Source: an uncultured Bacilli bacterium (GTDB lineage Bacteria > Bacillota_I > Bacilli_A > RF39 > UBA660). Taken from it: a stretch of DNA of 13,205 bases. Location of the stretch: positions 1-13,205 of the forward strand of contig CANQXM010000028.1 in the NCBI GenBank assembly GCA_947627835.1. Direction: 5' to 3'. The notes below the pieces were generated by a model that made no database searches, was not told the DNA's origin, and was given only the letters and a program-made list of their open reading frames with translations. The translations under genes and the position numbers were made by a program. Position 1 is the first letter of the stretch. Each line of letters starts with the position of its first letter. Below, in pieces: positions 1 through 6,745 of the stretch.

Positions 1-792
1 AGCATCGATGACAAGAACACAGACATCACTTCGTTCAATTGCTTTCATACTGCGAAGTAAACTGTAACGTTCAACACTTTCATAAATGCGACCTTGCTTA
101 CGAATTCCCGCTGTATCAATCACCACAAATTTTTCATTATGATACGAAAAAGGGGTATCAATCGCATCGCGAGTAGTCCCAGAAACATCAGATACAATCG
201 AACGATCTTCATTTAAAATGGCATTTACTAAACTACTCTTTCCAACATTGGGTCTTCCAATCACACAAAACTTACAAACATCATCCACCACTTTTTCTTG
301 TTCGGGAAAATCTTTTGTAATCTCTTCTTGAAGTTCCGTAAGTCCGATTTTATGAGCAGCACTAACTCCCATGACACATTCAAATCCAAGTTCATAAAAA
401 GCATAAATCAAATCACTTCGCTGGACGTTATCAATTTTATTCACAACAACAATGACCCGTTTTTGGCTCTTCATTAGTAAATCACGAATACGATAATCAT
501 CTTGATTTAACTCACTTTTGCCATCGACCACAAATAAAATAACATCTGCTTCGGTGATGGCATAATTAGCTTGTAAAAAAATATCCGAAGAAAAATCACT
601 TTTCCCAGTTTCCAATCCACCCGTATCAATTAAATAAAAAGATTTATTTTGAAAGGTAGCAACCCCATAAATTCGGTCACGCGTAATTCCGGGTGTATCT
701 AAGATAATAGCTTTATCTTCTTTAATAAGCCGATTAAATAAACTGCTTTTACCAACATTGGGTCTTCCAATTAAACAAACGGTTTTCTTCAT
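1..792 (-). CDS. der: Ribosome-assembly GTPase Der (EngA), N-terminal part, cut by the left window edge
   Basis: Der is a double-GTPase that binds the 50S subunit late in its assembly. Reading the minus strand from the ATG at 790-792 gives 264 uninterrupted codons to the window edge. The first G domain shows GRPNVGKSS (residues 9-17), DTPGITRD (32-39), DTGG (56-59), NKID (118-121) and SAAHK (144-148). A second G domain starts with an identical GRPNVGKSS (179-187), followed by SGTTRD (204-209) and DTAG (226-229). Two tandem G domains with these motifs are diagnostic of Der. The family is about 435-440 residues, so the end of the second G domain and the KH-like C-terminal domain lie outside the window. 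The start is supported by an AAAGGGGG ribosome binding site. A promoter lies in the 60-nt gap after the prepilin gene. Confidence 0.97.
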   Translation of the reverse strand, partial: MKKTVCLIGRPNVGKSSLFNRLIKEDKAIILDTPGITRDRIYGVATFQNKSFYLIDTGGLETGKSDFSSDIFLQANYAITEADVILFVVDGKSELNQDDYRIRDLLMKSQKRVIVVVNKIDNVQRSDLIYAFYELGFECVMGVSAAHKIGLTELQEEITKDFPEQEKVVDDVCKFCVIGRPNVGKSSLVNAILNEDRSIVSDVSGTTRDAIDTPFSYHNEKFVVIDTAGIRKQGRIYESVERYSLLRSMKAIERSDVCVLVIDA

Positions 793-822
793 AAAAAGTC
801 CCCCTTTCTTTTAAGTTTTCTT

Positions 823-851
823 ATTCTATCATAAGAATGAACTTTCTGCAA
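823..851 (-). promoter_or_regulatory. Sigma-A promoter of der
   Basis: On the minus strand, TTGCAG (846-851) and TAGAAT (823-828) are separated by exactly 17 nt. The -10 is preceded by TGA, making an extended -10. The -10 lies inside a 7-bp inverted repeat, TTCTTAT/ATAAGAA, at 818-837. Confidence 0.65.
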
Positions 852-852
852 A

Positions 853-1236
853 CTACTCATCACACATGGAATCATCAACATTAACGTGCGCATAACTACG
901 TTTATTGTTAGCATAAATCCGCACAGTCGTTTGATCCATAGAAGAATTATCTCGTGGATCCAAAAAATAACTACCCTCTACCTCTTGATCTGCTTTCAAA
1001 TATCCAAGCTGCATTAATTCAAGTAAACTAAGTTCAACATCCATATCCGAAGTAAAATGATCATTTCCATATAACTTAGCTTGACTTTCAATAAACGTTA
1101 ACTTTTCACAATACATGTCCGTCTTAAGATCCGCTGAAATATTGATGGCACTCGTAACAGCAAGTGTTCCCAAAATTCCCAAAAGTGCAATGACTGCCAA
1201 AAGTTCAATAAGCGTAAACCCTTTTTTTCGTTTCAT
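853..1236 (-). CDS. Type IV prepilin-like protein with N-terminal methylation motif
   Basis: This is a 127-residue protein with a class III signal peptide. It has the basic leader MKRKKG, the prepilin-peptidase site G6/F7, the FTLIE motif with the conserved Glu at 11 (+5 of the mature protein), and a hydrophobic helix at about 7-31. The rest is a small polar domain of about 95 residues with just two cysteines (C43 and C125) that could form a disulphide. The likely role is a major or minor (pseudo)pilin of a type IV pilus or Com-like pseudopilus, held in the membrane and assembled after processing. The start at 1236 is preferred over an upstream in-frame ATG because AGGTGA sits 8 nt before it and the protein then begins with the leader. 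No pilus ATPase, platform protein or peptidase gene is in the window, so its system is elsewhere. A ComGC role is possible but not shown. Confidence 0.85.
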   Translation of the reverse strand: MKRKKGFTLIELLAVIALLGILGTLAVTSAINISADLKTDMYCEKLTFIESQAKLYGNDHFTSDMDVELSLLELMQLGYLKADQEVEGSYFLDPRDNSSMDQTTVRIYANNKRSYAHVNVDDSMCDE

Positions 1237-1255
1237 CTGATCTTCACCTATGATT

Positions 1256-1264
1256 ATCATATCA
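1256..1264 (-). promoter_or_regulatory. Possible extended -10 promoter of the prepilin gene
   Basis: The minus strand carries TGATATGAT, an extended -10 with hexamer TATGAT at 1256-1261, about 20 nt before the prepilin ATG. No good -35 is visible, so this is a weak call. Confidence 0.35.
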
Positions 1265-1361
1265 TAAAAAAAATATTCCATAAATAAAAACAAGAACACA
1301 AAAAATGTAATTTACTAAGAAACTTTGCTAAATTTAATCGGCGCACTAAATAACAAAAAAT

Positions 1362-1390
1362 GAACGCTTCCAATAGAAACGTTCTTTTTT
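1362..1390 (-). terminator. Intrinsic terminator after khpA
   Basis: Inverted repeat GAACG (1362-1366) and CGTTC (1380-1384), with an inner TTC/GAA pairing. On the minus strand it is followed by a short U-rich run (ATTTTTTG). On the plus strand it is also followed by a T-run (1384-1391), but nothing is transcribed toward it from that side. It closes the rpsP-khpA transcript directly after the khpA stop. Confidence 0.7.
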
Positions 1391-1632
1391 TAAAAAGATT
1401 CGACATTAATTCGTACTTTTCCAGATTTATTAACATACGCATAAGCTTGAATAAGGGTTCGAATCGCATGAATCACATGTCCAGATTTCCCAATCACAAC
1501 GCCCATTTCACTTTCTGGAACCATTACATCTAAAATGGTAACATCTTCTTCTTGAAAGCTTTGAACTCGTACTAAATCAGGTTCCTGAACAAGACTCTTT
1601 ACTACAAATTCTGCATATTCAACTAAATTCAT
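1390..1632 (-). CDS. khpA: KH-domain RNA-binding protein KhpA
   Basis: This is an 80-residue single KH-domain protein with the GXXG loop as GKSG (48-51) inside VVIGKSGHVIHAIRTL, matching the YlqC/KhpA family in length and motif. KhpA binds RNA, and in streptococci and others it works with KhpB/Jag in the control of cell division and cell-wall growth. The gene follows rpsP with a 1-nt TAATG overlap, so translation is probably coupled. The rpsP-khpA order is the usual Firmicutes arrangement. In Bacillus the operon continues to rimM and trmD; here it ends at a terminator. Confidence 0.93.
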   Translation of the reverse strand: MNLVEYAEFVVKSLVQEPDLVRVQSFQEEDVTILDVMVPESEMGVVIGKSGHVIHAIRTLIQAYAYVNKSGKVRINVESF

Positions 1633-1910
1633 TACTTACCTTCTTTAACTTTTGAAGTAGCATATTTCTTCATAATACCTTGTTTACTTAATAAACTACG
1701 TACGGTATCAGTAGGAATAGCTCCTTCATGCATCCAATAAAGCACACGATCTTCCTTAATCGTAACCGTATTTTCACTTTTAATTGGATCATAAGTTCCA
1801 ACAACTTCTAAAAACTTACCATCTCTTGGACTTCTAGAATCAGCTGCTACAATCCGATAAAAAGGTTTTTGTTTAGAGCCCATACGTTTAAGTCTCAATT
1901 TAACTGCCAT
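1632..1910 (-). CDS. rpsP: 30S ribosomal protein S16
   Basis: This is a 92-residue protein beginning MAVKLRLKRMGSKQKPFYRI, typical of S16, followed by the conserved DSRSPRDGKFLE and G-YDP segments. It binds 16S rRNA in the body of the 30S subunit and assists assembly. An upstream in-frame ATG at 1937 is rejected: it would add nine non-conserved residues, and AAAGGAG lies at the right distance from the ATG at 1910. The stop TAA overlaps the khpA ATG by one base (TAATG). A near-consensus sigma-A promoter starts 31 nt upstream, as expected for a highly expressed ribosomal gene. Confidence 0.98.
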   Translation of the reverse strand: MAVKLRLKRMGSKQKPFYRIVAADSRSPRDGKFLEVVGTYDPIKSENTVTIKEDRVLYWMHEGAIPTDTVRSLLSKQGIMKKYATSKVKEGK

Positions 1911-1940
1911 AATACTTGCTCCTTTCTCTTTCTGCATGGA

Positions 1941-1969
1941 ATTATATCATAGTGAAAAAAATGTGTCAA
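1941..1969 (-). promoter_or_regulatory. Near-perfect sigma-A promoter of rpsP-khpA
   Basis: On the minus strand there is TTGACA (1964-1969), a 17-nt spacer and TATAAT (1941-1946), with TGA directly before the -10 (extended -10). Both hexamers are exact consensus. The -35 lies in the 3' arm of the cotE terminator, and the spacer contains the terminator's T-run. Confidence 0.92.
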
Positions 1970-1984
1970 CCCATTTAGGTTGAC
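1955..1984 (-). terminator. Intrinsic terminator of cotE
   Basis: A 7-bp stem GTCAACC/GGTTGAC (1965-1971 with 1978-1984) and a 6-nt loop are followed on the minus strand by ACA and seven Ts (1955-1961). It begins 7 nt after the cotE stop. Confidence 0.85.
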
Positions 1985-1990
1985 GAACAT

Positions 1991-2515
1991 TTAATTTAGA
2001 TATTCATCAGTAACGCCTTCAATTGAAGCGTTTTCCGCATCTTCATCCACAATTTCTTCATAATCATCATAATCTTCTTCAACCGGTACTTTTAATTTTG
2101 TATTACCTACAACTTCCACTCCCAGTTCCTTTTCAATATCTAAAACAACCGTCCCATTTACAACTTCTACATTTACCACTGTCGGTTGCTTTAAACTATG
2201 AACAATCACCTCAGATGCATCATGAATAACTTCTCCATCTTTAAGAGGAACATTCATATGATCCGTATACTGAAACTTCCCAGTACTTACACTCGTTTTC
2301 GTATCATGATCATACGCATACCAAACATTGACATCAAATTCTCCTTGAATATCGACGATTCCTCGGTTTCCCTTGCCTTGAAAAGTATGATTAATCACCC
2401 AACAACCAAGAACTGTATCCACTTTTTCACTCGGCGTTATAGAATAATGGGAAGTCGTCGTTTTCTTTGCTTTTCCCACCACCGCTTTCGTTACAATTTC
2501 CTTAAAATTAGCCAT
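1991..2515 (-). CDS. cotE: CotE-like outer spore coat morphogenetic protein
   Basis: This 174-residue protein resembles Bacillus CotE (about 181 residues) along its length. Shared features are the N-terminal (R/K)EI-TKAVV-K, the LG-W-INH segment, the DVNVWY-Y--(D/N)TKT segment, VEVVG-TK, and a strongly acidic tail (about 146-165) before the C-terminal residues. In Bacillus, CotE sits at the interface of inner and outer coat and is needed for outer coat assembly. Family membership is from remembered sequence similarity; function in this organism is inferred and implies that the lineage makes, or made, endospores. The ATG at 2515 has a strong AGAGGAGG site. The gene is monocistronic, with its own terminator and a possible sporulation sigma promoter. 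Confidence 0.88.
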   Translation of the reverse strand: MANFKEIVTKAVVGKAKKTTTSHYSITPSEKVDTVLGCWVINHTFQGKGNRGIVDIQGEFDVNVWYAYDHDTKTSVSTGKFQYTDHMNVPLKDGEVIHDASEVIVHSLKQPTVVNVEVVNGTVVLDIEKELGVEVVGNTKLKVPVEEDYDDYEEIVDEDAENASIEGVTDEYLN

Positions 2516-2533
2516 GGAATACCTCCTCTAATT

Positions 2534-2560
2534 TAATCTATGCAAACAAAATCTTTTTGT
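2534..2560 (-). promoter_or_regulatory. Possible sigma-K-type promoter of cotE
   Basis: The minus strand shows AC (2559-2560), 16 nt, then CATAGATTA (2534-2542). This fits the sigma-K pattern AC-N16/17-CATAnnnTA. In B. subtilis, cotE is driven by sigma-E and sigma-K. The implied start lies at or just before the ribosome binding site, giving a very short leader, so the call is tentative. Confidence 0.4.
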
Positions 2561-2585
2561 ACACAGAAACTCATTGTGATAAAAT
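2557..2585 (+). promoter_or_regulatory. Sigma-A promoter of the HIT gene
   Basis: TTGTAC (2557-2562), a 17-nt spacer and TAAAAT (2580-2585), with TGA before the -10 (extended -10). The AGGAG site and ATG of the HIT gene follow directly. The -35 overlaps the possible cotE -35 on the opposite strand. Confidence 0.72.
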
Positions 2586-2604
2586 AAAAATAGGAGATGA
2601 AAAA

Positions 2605-2973
2605 ATGGATTGCTTATTTTGTAAAATTGCCAACAAAGAAATACCAAGTAATATTTTATATGAAGATGATACCGTCATTGCTTTTTTAGATCTTTACCCG
2701 ACCGTCGATGGTCACACCCTCATTGTTCCCAAAAAACACTTTACGGACTTTACTGAATTAGATAAAGATACCCTTTATCATATGAAAGAAGTTGCTGAAA
2801 AATTATCCAAAGAAATTATGGAAAAACAAAAAAATACTGGCATGACCTTTTCAATGAACTACTTAGAATCCCAAGTAATCAAACACGTTCATTTGCATCT
2901 CTTGCCAGATTATCATAAAAATCAAAAACCTCAAAATACGCCAGATGAAATATTTGCCAAACTAAAAAGCTAG
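2605..2973 (+). CDS. hit: HIT-family nucleotide hydrolase (Hint/Hit type)
   Basis: This 122-residue HIT-domain protein opens with MDCLFCKIANKEIPS, with the paired Cys3/Cys6 seen in many bacterial Hit proteins. It has the LDLYP-VDGHTLIVPKKH segment (28-45) and the signature H-x-H-x-H-x-x as HVHLHLL (94-100), in which the middle His96 is the expected nucleophile. Family members hydrolyse nucleoside phosphoramidates or AMP-linked compounds in the cytosol; the physiological substrate here cannot be told. The ATG at 2605 is preferred over an upstream in-frame ATG because of AGGAGAT 9 nt before it and because the conserved N-terminus starts there. It is divergent from cotE and convergent with ymfH, and its last codons form one arm of the shared terminator. 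Confidence 0.93.
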   Translation: MDCLFCKIANKEIPSNILYEDDTVIAFLDLYPTVDGHTLIVPKKHFTDFTELDKDTLYHMKEVAEKLSKEIMEKQKNTGMTFSMNYLESQVIKHVHLHLLPDYHKNQKPQNTPDEIFAKLKS

Positions 2974-2990
2974 AAAAAATCTAGCTTTTT
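2964..2990. terminator. Bidirectional terminator shared by hit and ymfH
   Basis: An 11-bp perfect stem (2964-2974 with 2980-2990) and a five-A loop give a U-run on either strand. The hit stop (2971-2973) lies in the left arm and the ymfH stop (2981-2983) in the right arm. Confidence 0.88.
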
Positions 2991-4249
2991 GCTTTTAATA
3001 CAACCACAGCCATCTCTTTACAGGAAAAATCTTTCAAACATCCCTCTAAATCTGCTAACGTAATGTGTTCTAAAATGTCTTTGGCATCATCAATCACTTT
3101 TCCATAGCAAATCATCTGTTCTTGTAAATTCATATTCACTTCGGTAATATCATCAAAACCAAGAACTAAACTGGAAACCAAAGCATGAATTTTTCGTTGT
3201 AGCGTTTTTTCATCAACTGTAAGATGCTTTAAAGCATTTTTTAAAATCGTTAATAACTCACTAGGATATCTACTTTCAGCGTTCAAATACAAAATGACAT
3301 AATCCGAAATAATGGTTTTTTCATACCCCAAATTGATAATTAAATCCTTATTCATTAACTCTTCATAAAGTAAAGAAGTCGGTCCAAAATTACATCCAAG
3401 AAGCAATGATAATAACAAACGAAGTTTATAATCATTTTTCTCTTTAAAATTCTTTCTTGGAATTTTTACTGCCAAACGAAGTCGATCAACCATAACATTA
3501 GCTGGCACTTCTTCATAATTTAAAACCACTTTATTGGGTTCTTTTTTATTCTTTCTTTTCGGATTTGTATAATCCAAGAAAGTTTTCTTTTGTAAATTCT
3601 CTTTGACAATCGTGGAAACTTCATAAGGATTCACATTTCCCGTTACAATCAAAAACATATTTTTAGGATGATAAAATGTTTGATAAACCAGCAAAATATC
3701 TTCTTTACTCATCTTTAAAATATCTTCTTTATTTCCAGTAATTTCTTCCCGATGTCGATCATATTTAAATAAATTTTGCAAAACACGATAGTAAAGCAAA
3801 TGTCCAGGATTATCTTGATCCATTCGATTTTCTTCAATAATAATATTTTTTTCTTGATCGATAAATTCATCTGTAAAACAAGGCGTTAAAACAAAATCAA
3901 GTAAATGATTTGCGTTTTCTTTTAAATAATTGGTTCCATAAACTTCATAAGAAGTATACGAAAATGTAGTAAAAGCGTTGACATCACTTCCATTGTTAGA
4001 AAAAAAATCTTGAGCATCTCCATCGGGTTCATGAAAATTAATATGTTCTAAAAAATGAGCGATACCACGGGGAACCTCATAATCTTCATTTTGAATGCGA
4101 AAACAAGTATCCAAAGAACCATAACGAACCGATAGCGTCATATAATAGCCACTTACTTTTTCATTAACCCAATAAAGAATGGGTAATCCACAATCACATT
4201 CATCATAATAAATGGTTTCTTGAAGTCCTTTTAACTTAATCTCCTTCAT
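2981..4249 (-). CDS. ymfH: M16-family zinc peptidase YmfH (catalytic partner)
   Basis: This 422-residue protein has the inverted zinc motif HxxEH as HFLEH (65-69) in the context GIAHFLEH-NF, followed by the F-NNGSDVNAFT-FSYT segment (82-99) typical of M16 peptidases. IIIEENRM (136-143) follows, where E139 or E140 is the probable third zinc ligand. It therefore keeps the catalytic residues that its upstream neighbour lacks. YmfH/YmfF pairs are widespread in Firmicutes and are thought to act as a two-subunit cytosolic M16 peptidase; the natural substrate is unclear. The start overlaps the end of ymfF by 14 nt and has a good AAAGGAGGG site, so the two are translated from one message. It ends in the bidirectional terminator shared with hit. 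Confidence 0.92.
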   Translation of the reverse strand: MKEIKLKGLQETIYYDECDCGLPILYWVNEKVSGYYMTLSVRYGSLDTCFRIQNEDYEVPRGIAHFLEHINFHEPDGDAQDFFSNNGSDVNAFTTFSYTSYEVYGTNYLKENANHLLDFVLTPCFTDEFIDQEKNIIIEENRMDQDNPGHLLYYRVLQNLFKYDRHREEITGNKEDILKMSKEDILLVYQTFYHPKNMFLIVTGNVNPYEVSTIVKENLQKKTFLDYTNPKRKNKKEPNKVVLNYEEVPANVMVDRLRLAVKIPRKNFKEKNDYKLRLLLSLLLGCNFGPTSLLYEELMNKDLIINLGYEKTIISDYVILYLNAESRYPSELLTILKNALKHLTVDEKTLQRKIHALVSSLVLGFDDITEVNMNLQEQMICYGKVIDDAKDILEHITLADLEGCLKDFSCKEMAVVVLKAKS

Positions 4250-5510
4250 GGATACCCTCCTTTAATTCATAAACCATTGCCAAATGAACCTTTTTAGCAA
4301 AAGAACGAATATCATTTTTTGTAACATTTAAAATTTCTTCCTTGCGATCTTGAAAAAGCGATTGCGAAGTAAGATTATGAAAGAAATAATTATTTACTAA
4401 ACTACTTTGATTATCCATCGACATCGAAATTGCAAAAGAAAGTTGCTTTTTCGCCATTTCTAACTCCGAATCTGAAAAGGTTCCATCCGCCATTTCCTTA
4501 ATTGCTTTTTTAATTAATTTTACAGCCAACCCTTGATTTTGATGATCCAGTCCCACGACCACGAAAAATAGTCCATCAAACTTTTGATAAATGGTTTGAA
4601 TTCGGTAACAAAGCGAATGTTCATTGCGTAAAGATTGATACAATTTAGAATTTAAACTTCCTCCACAAAGCATTTCTCCAAACACACTTAAAGTAGCTTG
4701 CTCTTCCTTTTTCATTAAAAGAGGCATTTGATAAGCTACCACCAACGTACTTTGTACAAAAGAACTTTCCTCACAAACTTTTTTCACAGAACGAAGAAGC
4801 GGATTCTTTACATAAACAGATAATTCATGATTTTTAATAACCGGGTTCCGAAAATAGCGAAGAATCATTTTAGCAACCTGATCCATATCTAAATTTCCCA
4901 CAAGATAAATATCACAATGACTATGCTTCATCATTTTTTGATAAGCAAGAACTAAACTCTCCGGCGTAATTTTTTCTAACTCCTCCAAAGTTCCCAGTAC
5001 ACTTTTACTCGTAATACTATTTGGAAAAAGTGCTTTTAACGTGTTTCTCACAGCATAATTCGTTGGATTTTCTTTATATGCTTCAATATCGGCTTTTAAA
5101 TGATTTTTAACAATTTGAAAAGAACGAAAATCAAAAGATTTTGAAGTAATATTTGGATTCATAATCGTATCAAAACAAAAAGACATACAATCATCTAAAT
5201 AATTTTCTTCAGAAACAAACTTGGGATCTAAAAAATCAAAGACAAAATTGGTTAAAAGCGCATTTCCAACCTTCGTCGTAACTCCATAAAAATAAGTATT
5301 ATAAAGTTCCTCTAAACGAATAATAAAATCTCTTCTAGTAGGAAAATTTTTAGAAGTATAACTCATCATGTCGGATAAAAAACAAGTTTCCATCAAAGAT
5401 CCTTCACTAGCATCCGCTTGAAAAATGACTTCCATATGACAATTTTTAAACTGATCCGTTTGAATCGTAAAAACACGAAATGCATCATACTCATATTTTT
5501 GATAAACCAT
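4236..5510 (-). CDS. ymfF: M16-family peptidase-like protein YmfF (non-catalytic partner)
   Basis: This 424-residue protein has an M16 fold pattern, including ARRDF-like RRDFIIRLEELYNTYFYG (about 59-76) and the C-terminal half region LCGGSLNSKLYQSLRNEHSLCY. No HxxEH motif is present in the N-terminal half, as usual for YmfF, so it is probably the structural partner that pairs with YmfH, much like the two subunits of mitochondrial processing peptidase. It is expressed with ymfH (14-nt overlap) and lies 32 nt after the dGTPase-like gene with no terminator between them, so all three may form one operon. The GAGGTG site precedes the ATG at 5510. Confidence 0.88.
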   Translation of the reverse strand: MVYQKYEYDAFRVFTIQTDQFKNCHMEVIFQADASEGSLMETCFLSDMMSYTSKNFPTRRDFIIRLEELYNTYFYGVTTKVGNALLTNFVFDFLDPKFVSEENYLDDCMSFCFDTIMNPNITSKSFDFRSFQIVKNHLKADIEAYKENPTNYAVRNTLKALFPNSITSKSVLGTLEELEKITPESLVLAYQKMMKHSHCDIYLVGNLDMDQVAKMILRYFRNPVIKNHELSVYVKNPLLRSVKKVCEESSFVQSTLVVAYQMPLLMKKEEQATLSVFGEMLCGGSLNSKLYQSLRNEHSLCYRIQTIYQKFDGLFFVVVGLDHQNQGLAVKLIKKAIKEMADGTFSDSELEMAKKQLSFAISMSMDNQSSLVNNYFFHNLTSQSLFQDRKEEILNVTKNDIRSFAKKVHLAMVYELKEGIHEGD

Positions 5511-5542
5511 TGTGACACCTCATTTCTAATATAACCGATATT

Positions 5543-6670
5543 TTATTCATTATAATCAGAATAAATACGATATAAATAATCATCCGTCATTCCAGCCATA
5601 TAATCAATAATCTTTCGAGCGGTACTATTTTTGGTTTGATAATTTTCATTTTTATATAACAAAAAATCACGATAAATCGGATGCTCCTCATCCTTGCAAG
5701 CGATGGCCTTTTGGCAAGAAGCAAAAACACTGCGAAACATCTTTTCATACATTTCAAAATTTTCTTTAGAATTTGCTTTTAAATAAATATTTTCCATATT
5801 AAACTTTTTTAAATTTTTAATGGCTTCATACACTTCATCACTCATCGAAATGGCATCGGTATGAATACTATGAGAAATAATATCCATGATAATTGTATTA
5901 ATAATCTCGCGGTTTTTACATCCTAAGACATCGACAATATTTTTTGGCAACTTACTTTTTTCAAAAACACCCAAAGCACACGCATCATCAATATCTCTTC
6001 CCAAATAAGCAATAATATCACTAATTCGCACTACACAACCCTCTAAAGTCATAGGAACTAATTTTTTAATGACTTTCTCATCTTGATAAGACTTTTGATA
6101 TTCCTCTAAAAAAGAGGCAATCGTTTTCTTTTTAGGTCGATAATTTTGGCTAATGAATTCCCCATTATGACACATGATAGCATCCAAAACTTGCAAGGTC
6201 AGATTCTTGCCATCGCCCCCATTTTCGACTTCCATAAGCATGCGTACACTTTGAATATTATGATGAAAATATCCCTCGTGATTTTCAAGACTAATTTTAT
6301 TTAAAATAGCTTCTCCCACATGACCAAAAGGCGTATGTCCAAGATCGTGTCCAAGTCCTGCTGCTTCAATTAAATCTTCATTAAGGGAAAGTGCTCTACC
6401 AATTGTTCTAGCAATCTTACTAACAAGTTGCACATGAACCATTCGTTTACTAATATGATCATTTTCTCGATAAGAAAAAACTTGTGTCTTATCCATATAC
6501 CGTGTATAAGCCATCGAATATAAAATACGGTCTGCATCATGAAAAAAAGGCGGACGAATATCCTCTTTACTAGGATGCATGCGAATGGCCTCATCATCCT
6601 TCGTTGCATAAGGACTAAGCGTCAAATTATGAACCCGCATTTGTTTTTCAATTTCATCTAGCTGTACCAT
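5543..6670 (-). CDS. dGTP triphosphohydrolase-like HD-domain protein
   Basis: This is a 375-residue HD-domain hydrolase of the Dgt type (COG0232). Metal ligands of the H...HD...D pattern are visible: H79 in SKRMVHV, H108-D109 in GLGHDLGHTPFGHVGE, and D218 in VVRISDIIAYLGRDIDDA. The family converts dNTPs, classically dGTP, to the deoxynucleoside plus triphosphate and so shapes the dNTP pool; many members need an activating nucleotide. It is shorter than E. coli Dgt (about 505) and closer to the Firmicutes YwfO-like group. Substrate preference cannot be read from sequence. GAGGGTGA precedes the ATG, and a TATAAT lies upstream. ymfF starts 32 nt after its stop. Confidence 0.9.
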   Translation of the reverse strand: MVQLDEIEKQMRVHNLTLSPYATKDDEAIRMHPSKEDIRPPFFHDADRILYSMAYTRYMDKTQVFSYRENDHISKRMVHVQLVSKIARTIGRALSLNEDLIEAAGLGHDLGHTPFGHVGEAILNKISLENHEGYFHHNIQSVRMLMEVENGGDGKNLTLQVLDAIMCHNGEFISQNYRPKKKTIASFLEEYQKSYQDEKVIKKLVPMTLEGCVVRISDIIAYLGRDIDDACALGVFEKSKLPKNIVDVLGCKNREIINTIIMDIISHSIHTDAISMSDEVYEAIKNLKKFNMENIYLKANSKENFEMYEKMFRSVFASCQKAIACKDEEHPIYRDFLLYKNENYQTKNSTARKIIDYMAGMTDDYLYRIYSDYNE

Positions 6671-6698
6671 CCAAATTTCACCCTCTTAAATATGTTTT

Positions 6699-6704
6699 AT
6701 TATA
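6699..6704 (-). promoter_or_regulatory. -10 element upstream of the dGTPase-like gene
   Basis: An exact TATAAT lies on the minus strand 29 nt before the start codon. The -35 position holds only a T-rich stretch that belongs to the previous gene's terminator, so the promoter may be weak or depend on other features. Confidence 0.5.
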
Positions 6705-6719
6705 AACCAAGATAGAACC

Positions 6720-6745
6720 AAAAAAAAGAACAAAAAAAGTTCTTT
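6720..6745 (-). terminator. Intrinsic terminator of the two-gene redox unit
   Basis: Stem AAAGAAC/GTTCTTT (6725-6731 with 6739-6745) with a seven-nt loop, followed by Ts on the minus strand (6720-6724). The stem overlaps the stop codon of the reductase-like gene. Confidence 0.8.

Noticed and set aside
1257..1469. Minus-strand 70-codon ORF across the khpA terminator
   Set aside because: It overlaps the khpA 3' end and the prepilin promoter in another frame, has no ribosome site and resembles no protein.
2023..2536. Two plus-strand ORFs (2023-2229 and 2198-2536) opposite cotE
   Set aside because: They lack ribosome binding sites, have low-complexity His/Leu-rich or unfamiliar sequence, and lie fully antisense to the well-supported cotE frame.
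6370..6609. Minus-strand 79-codon ORF inside the dGTPase-like gene
   Set aside because: It is a frame-shifted shadow of a conserved coding region that contains the HD motif.
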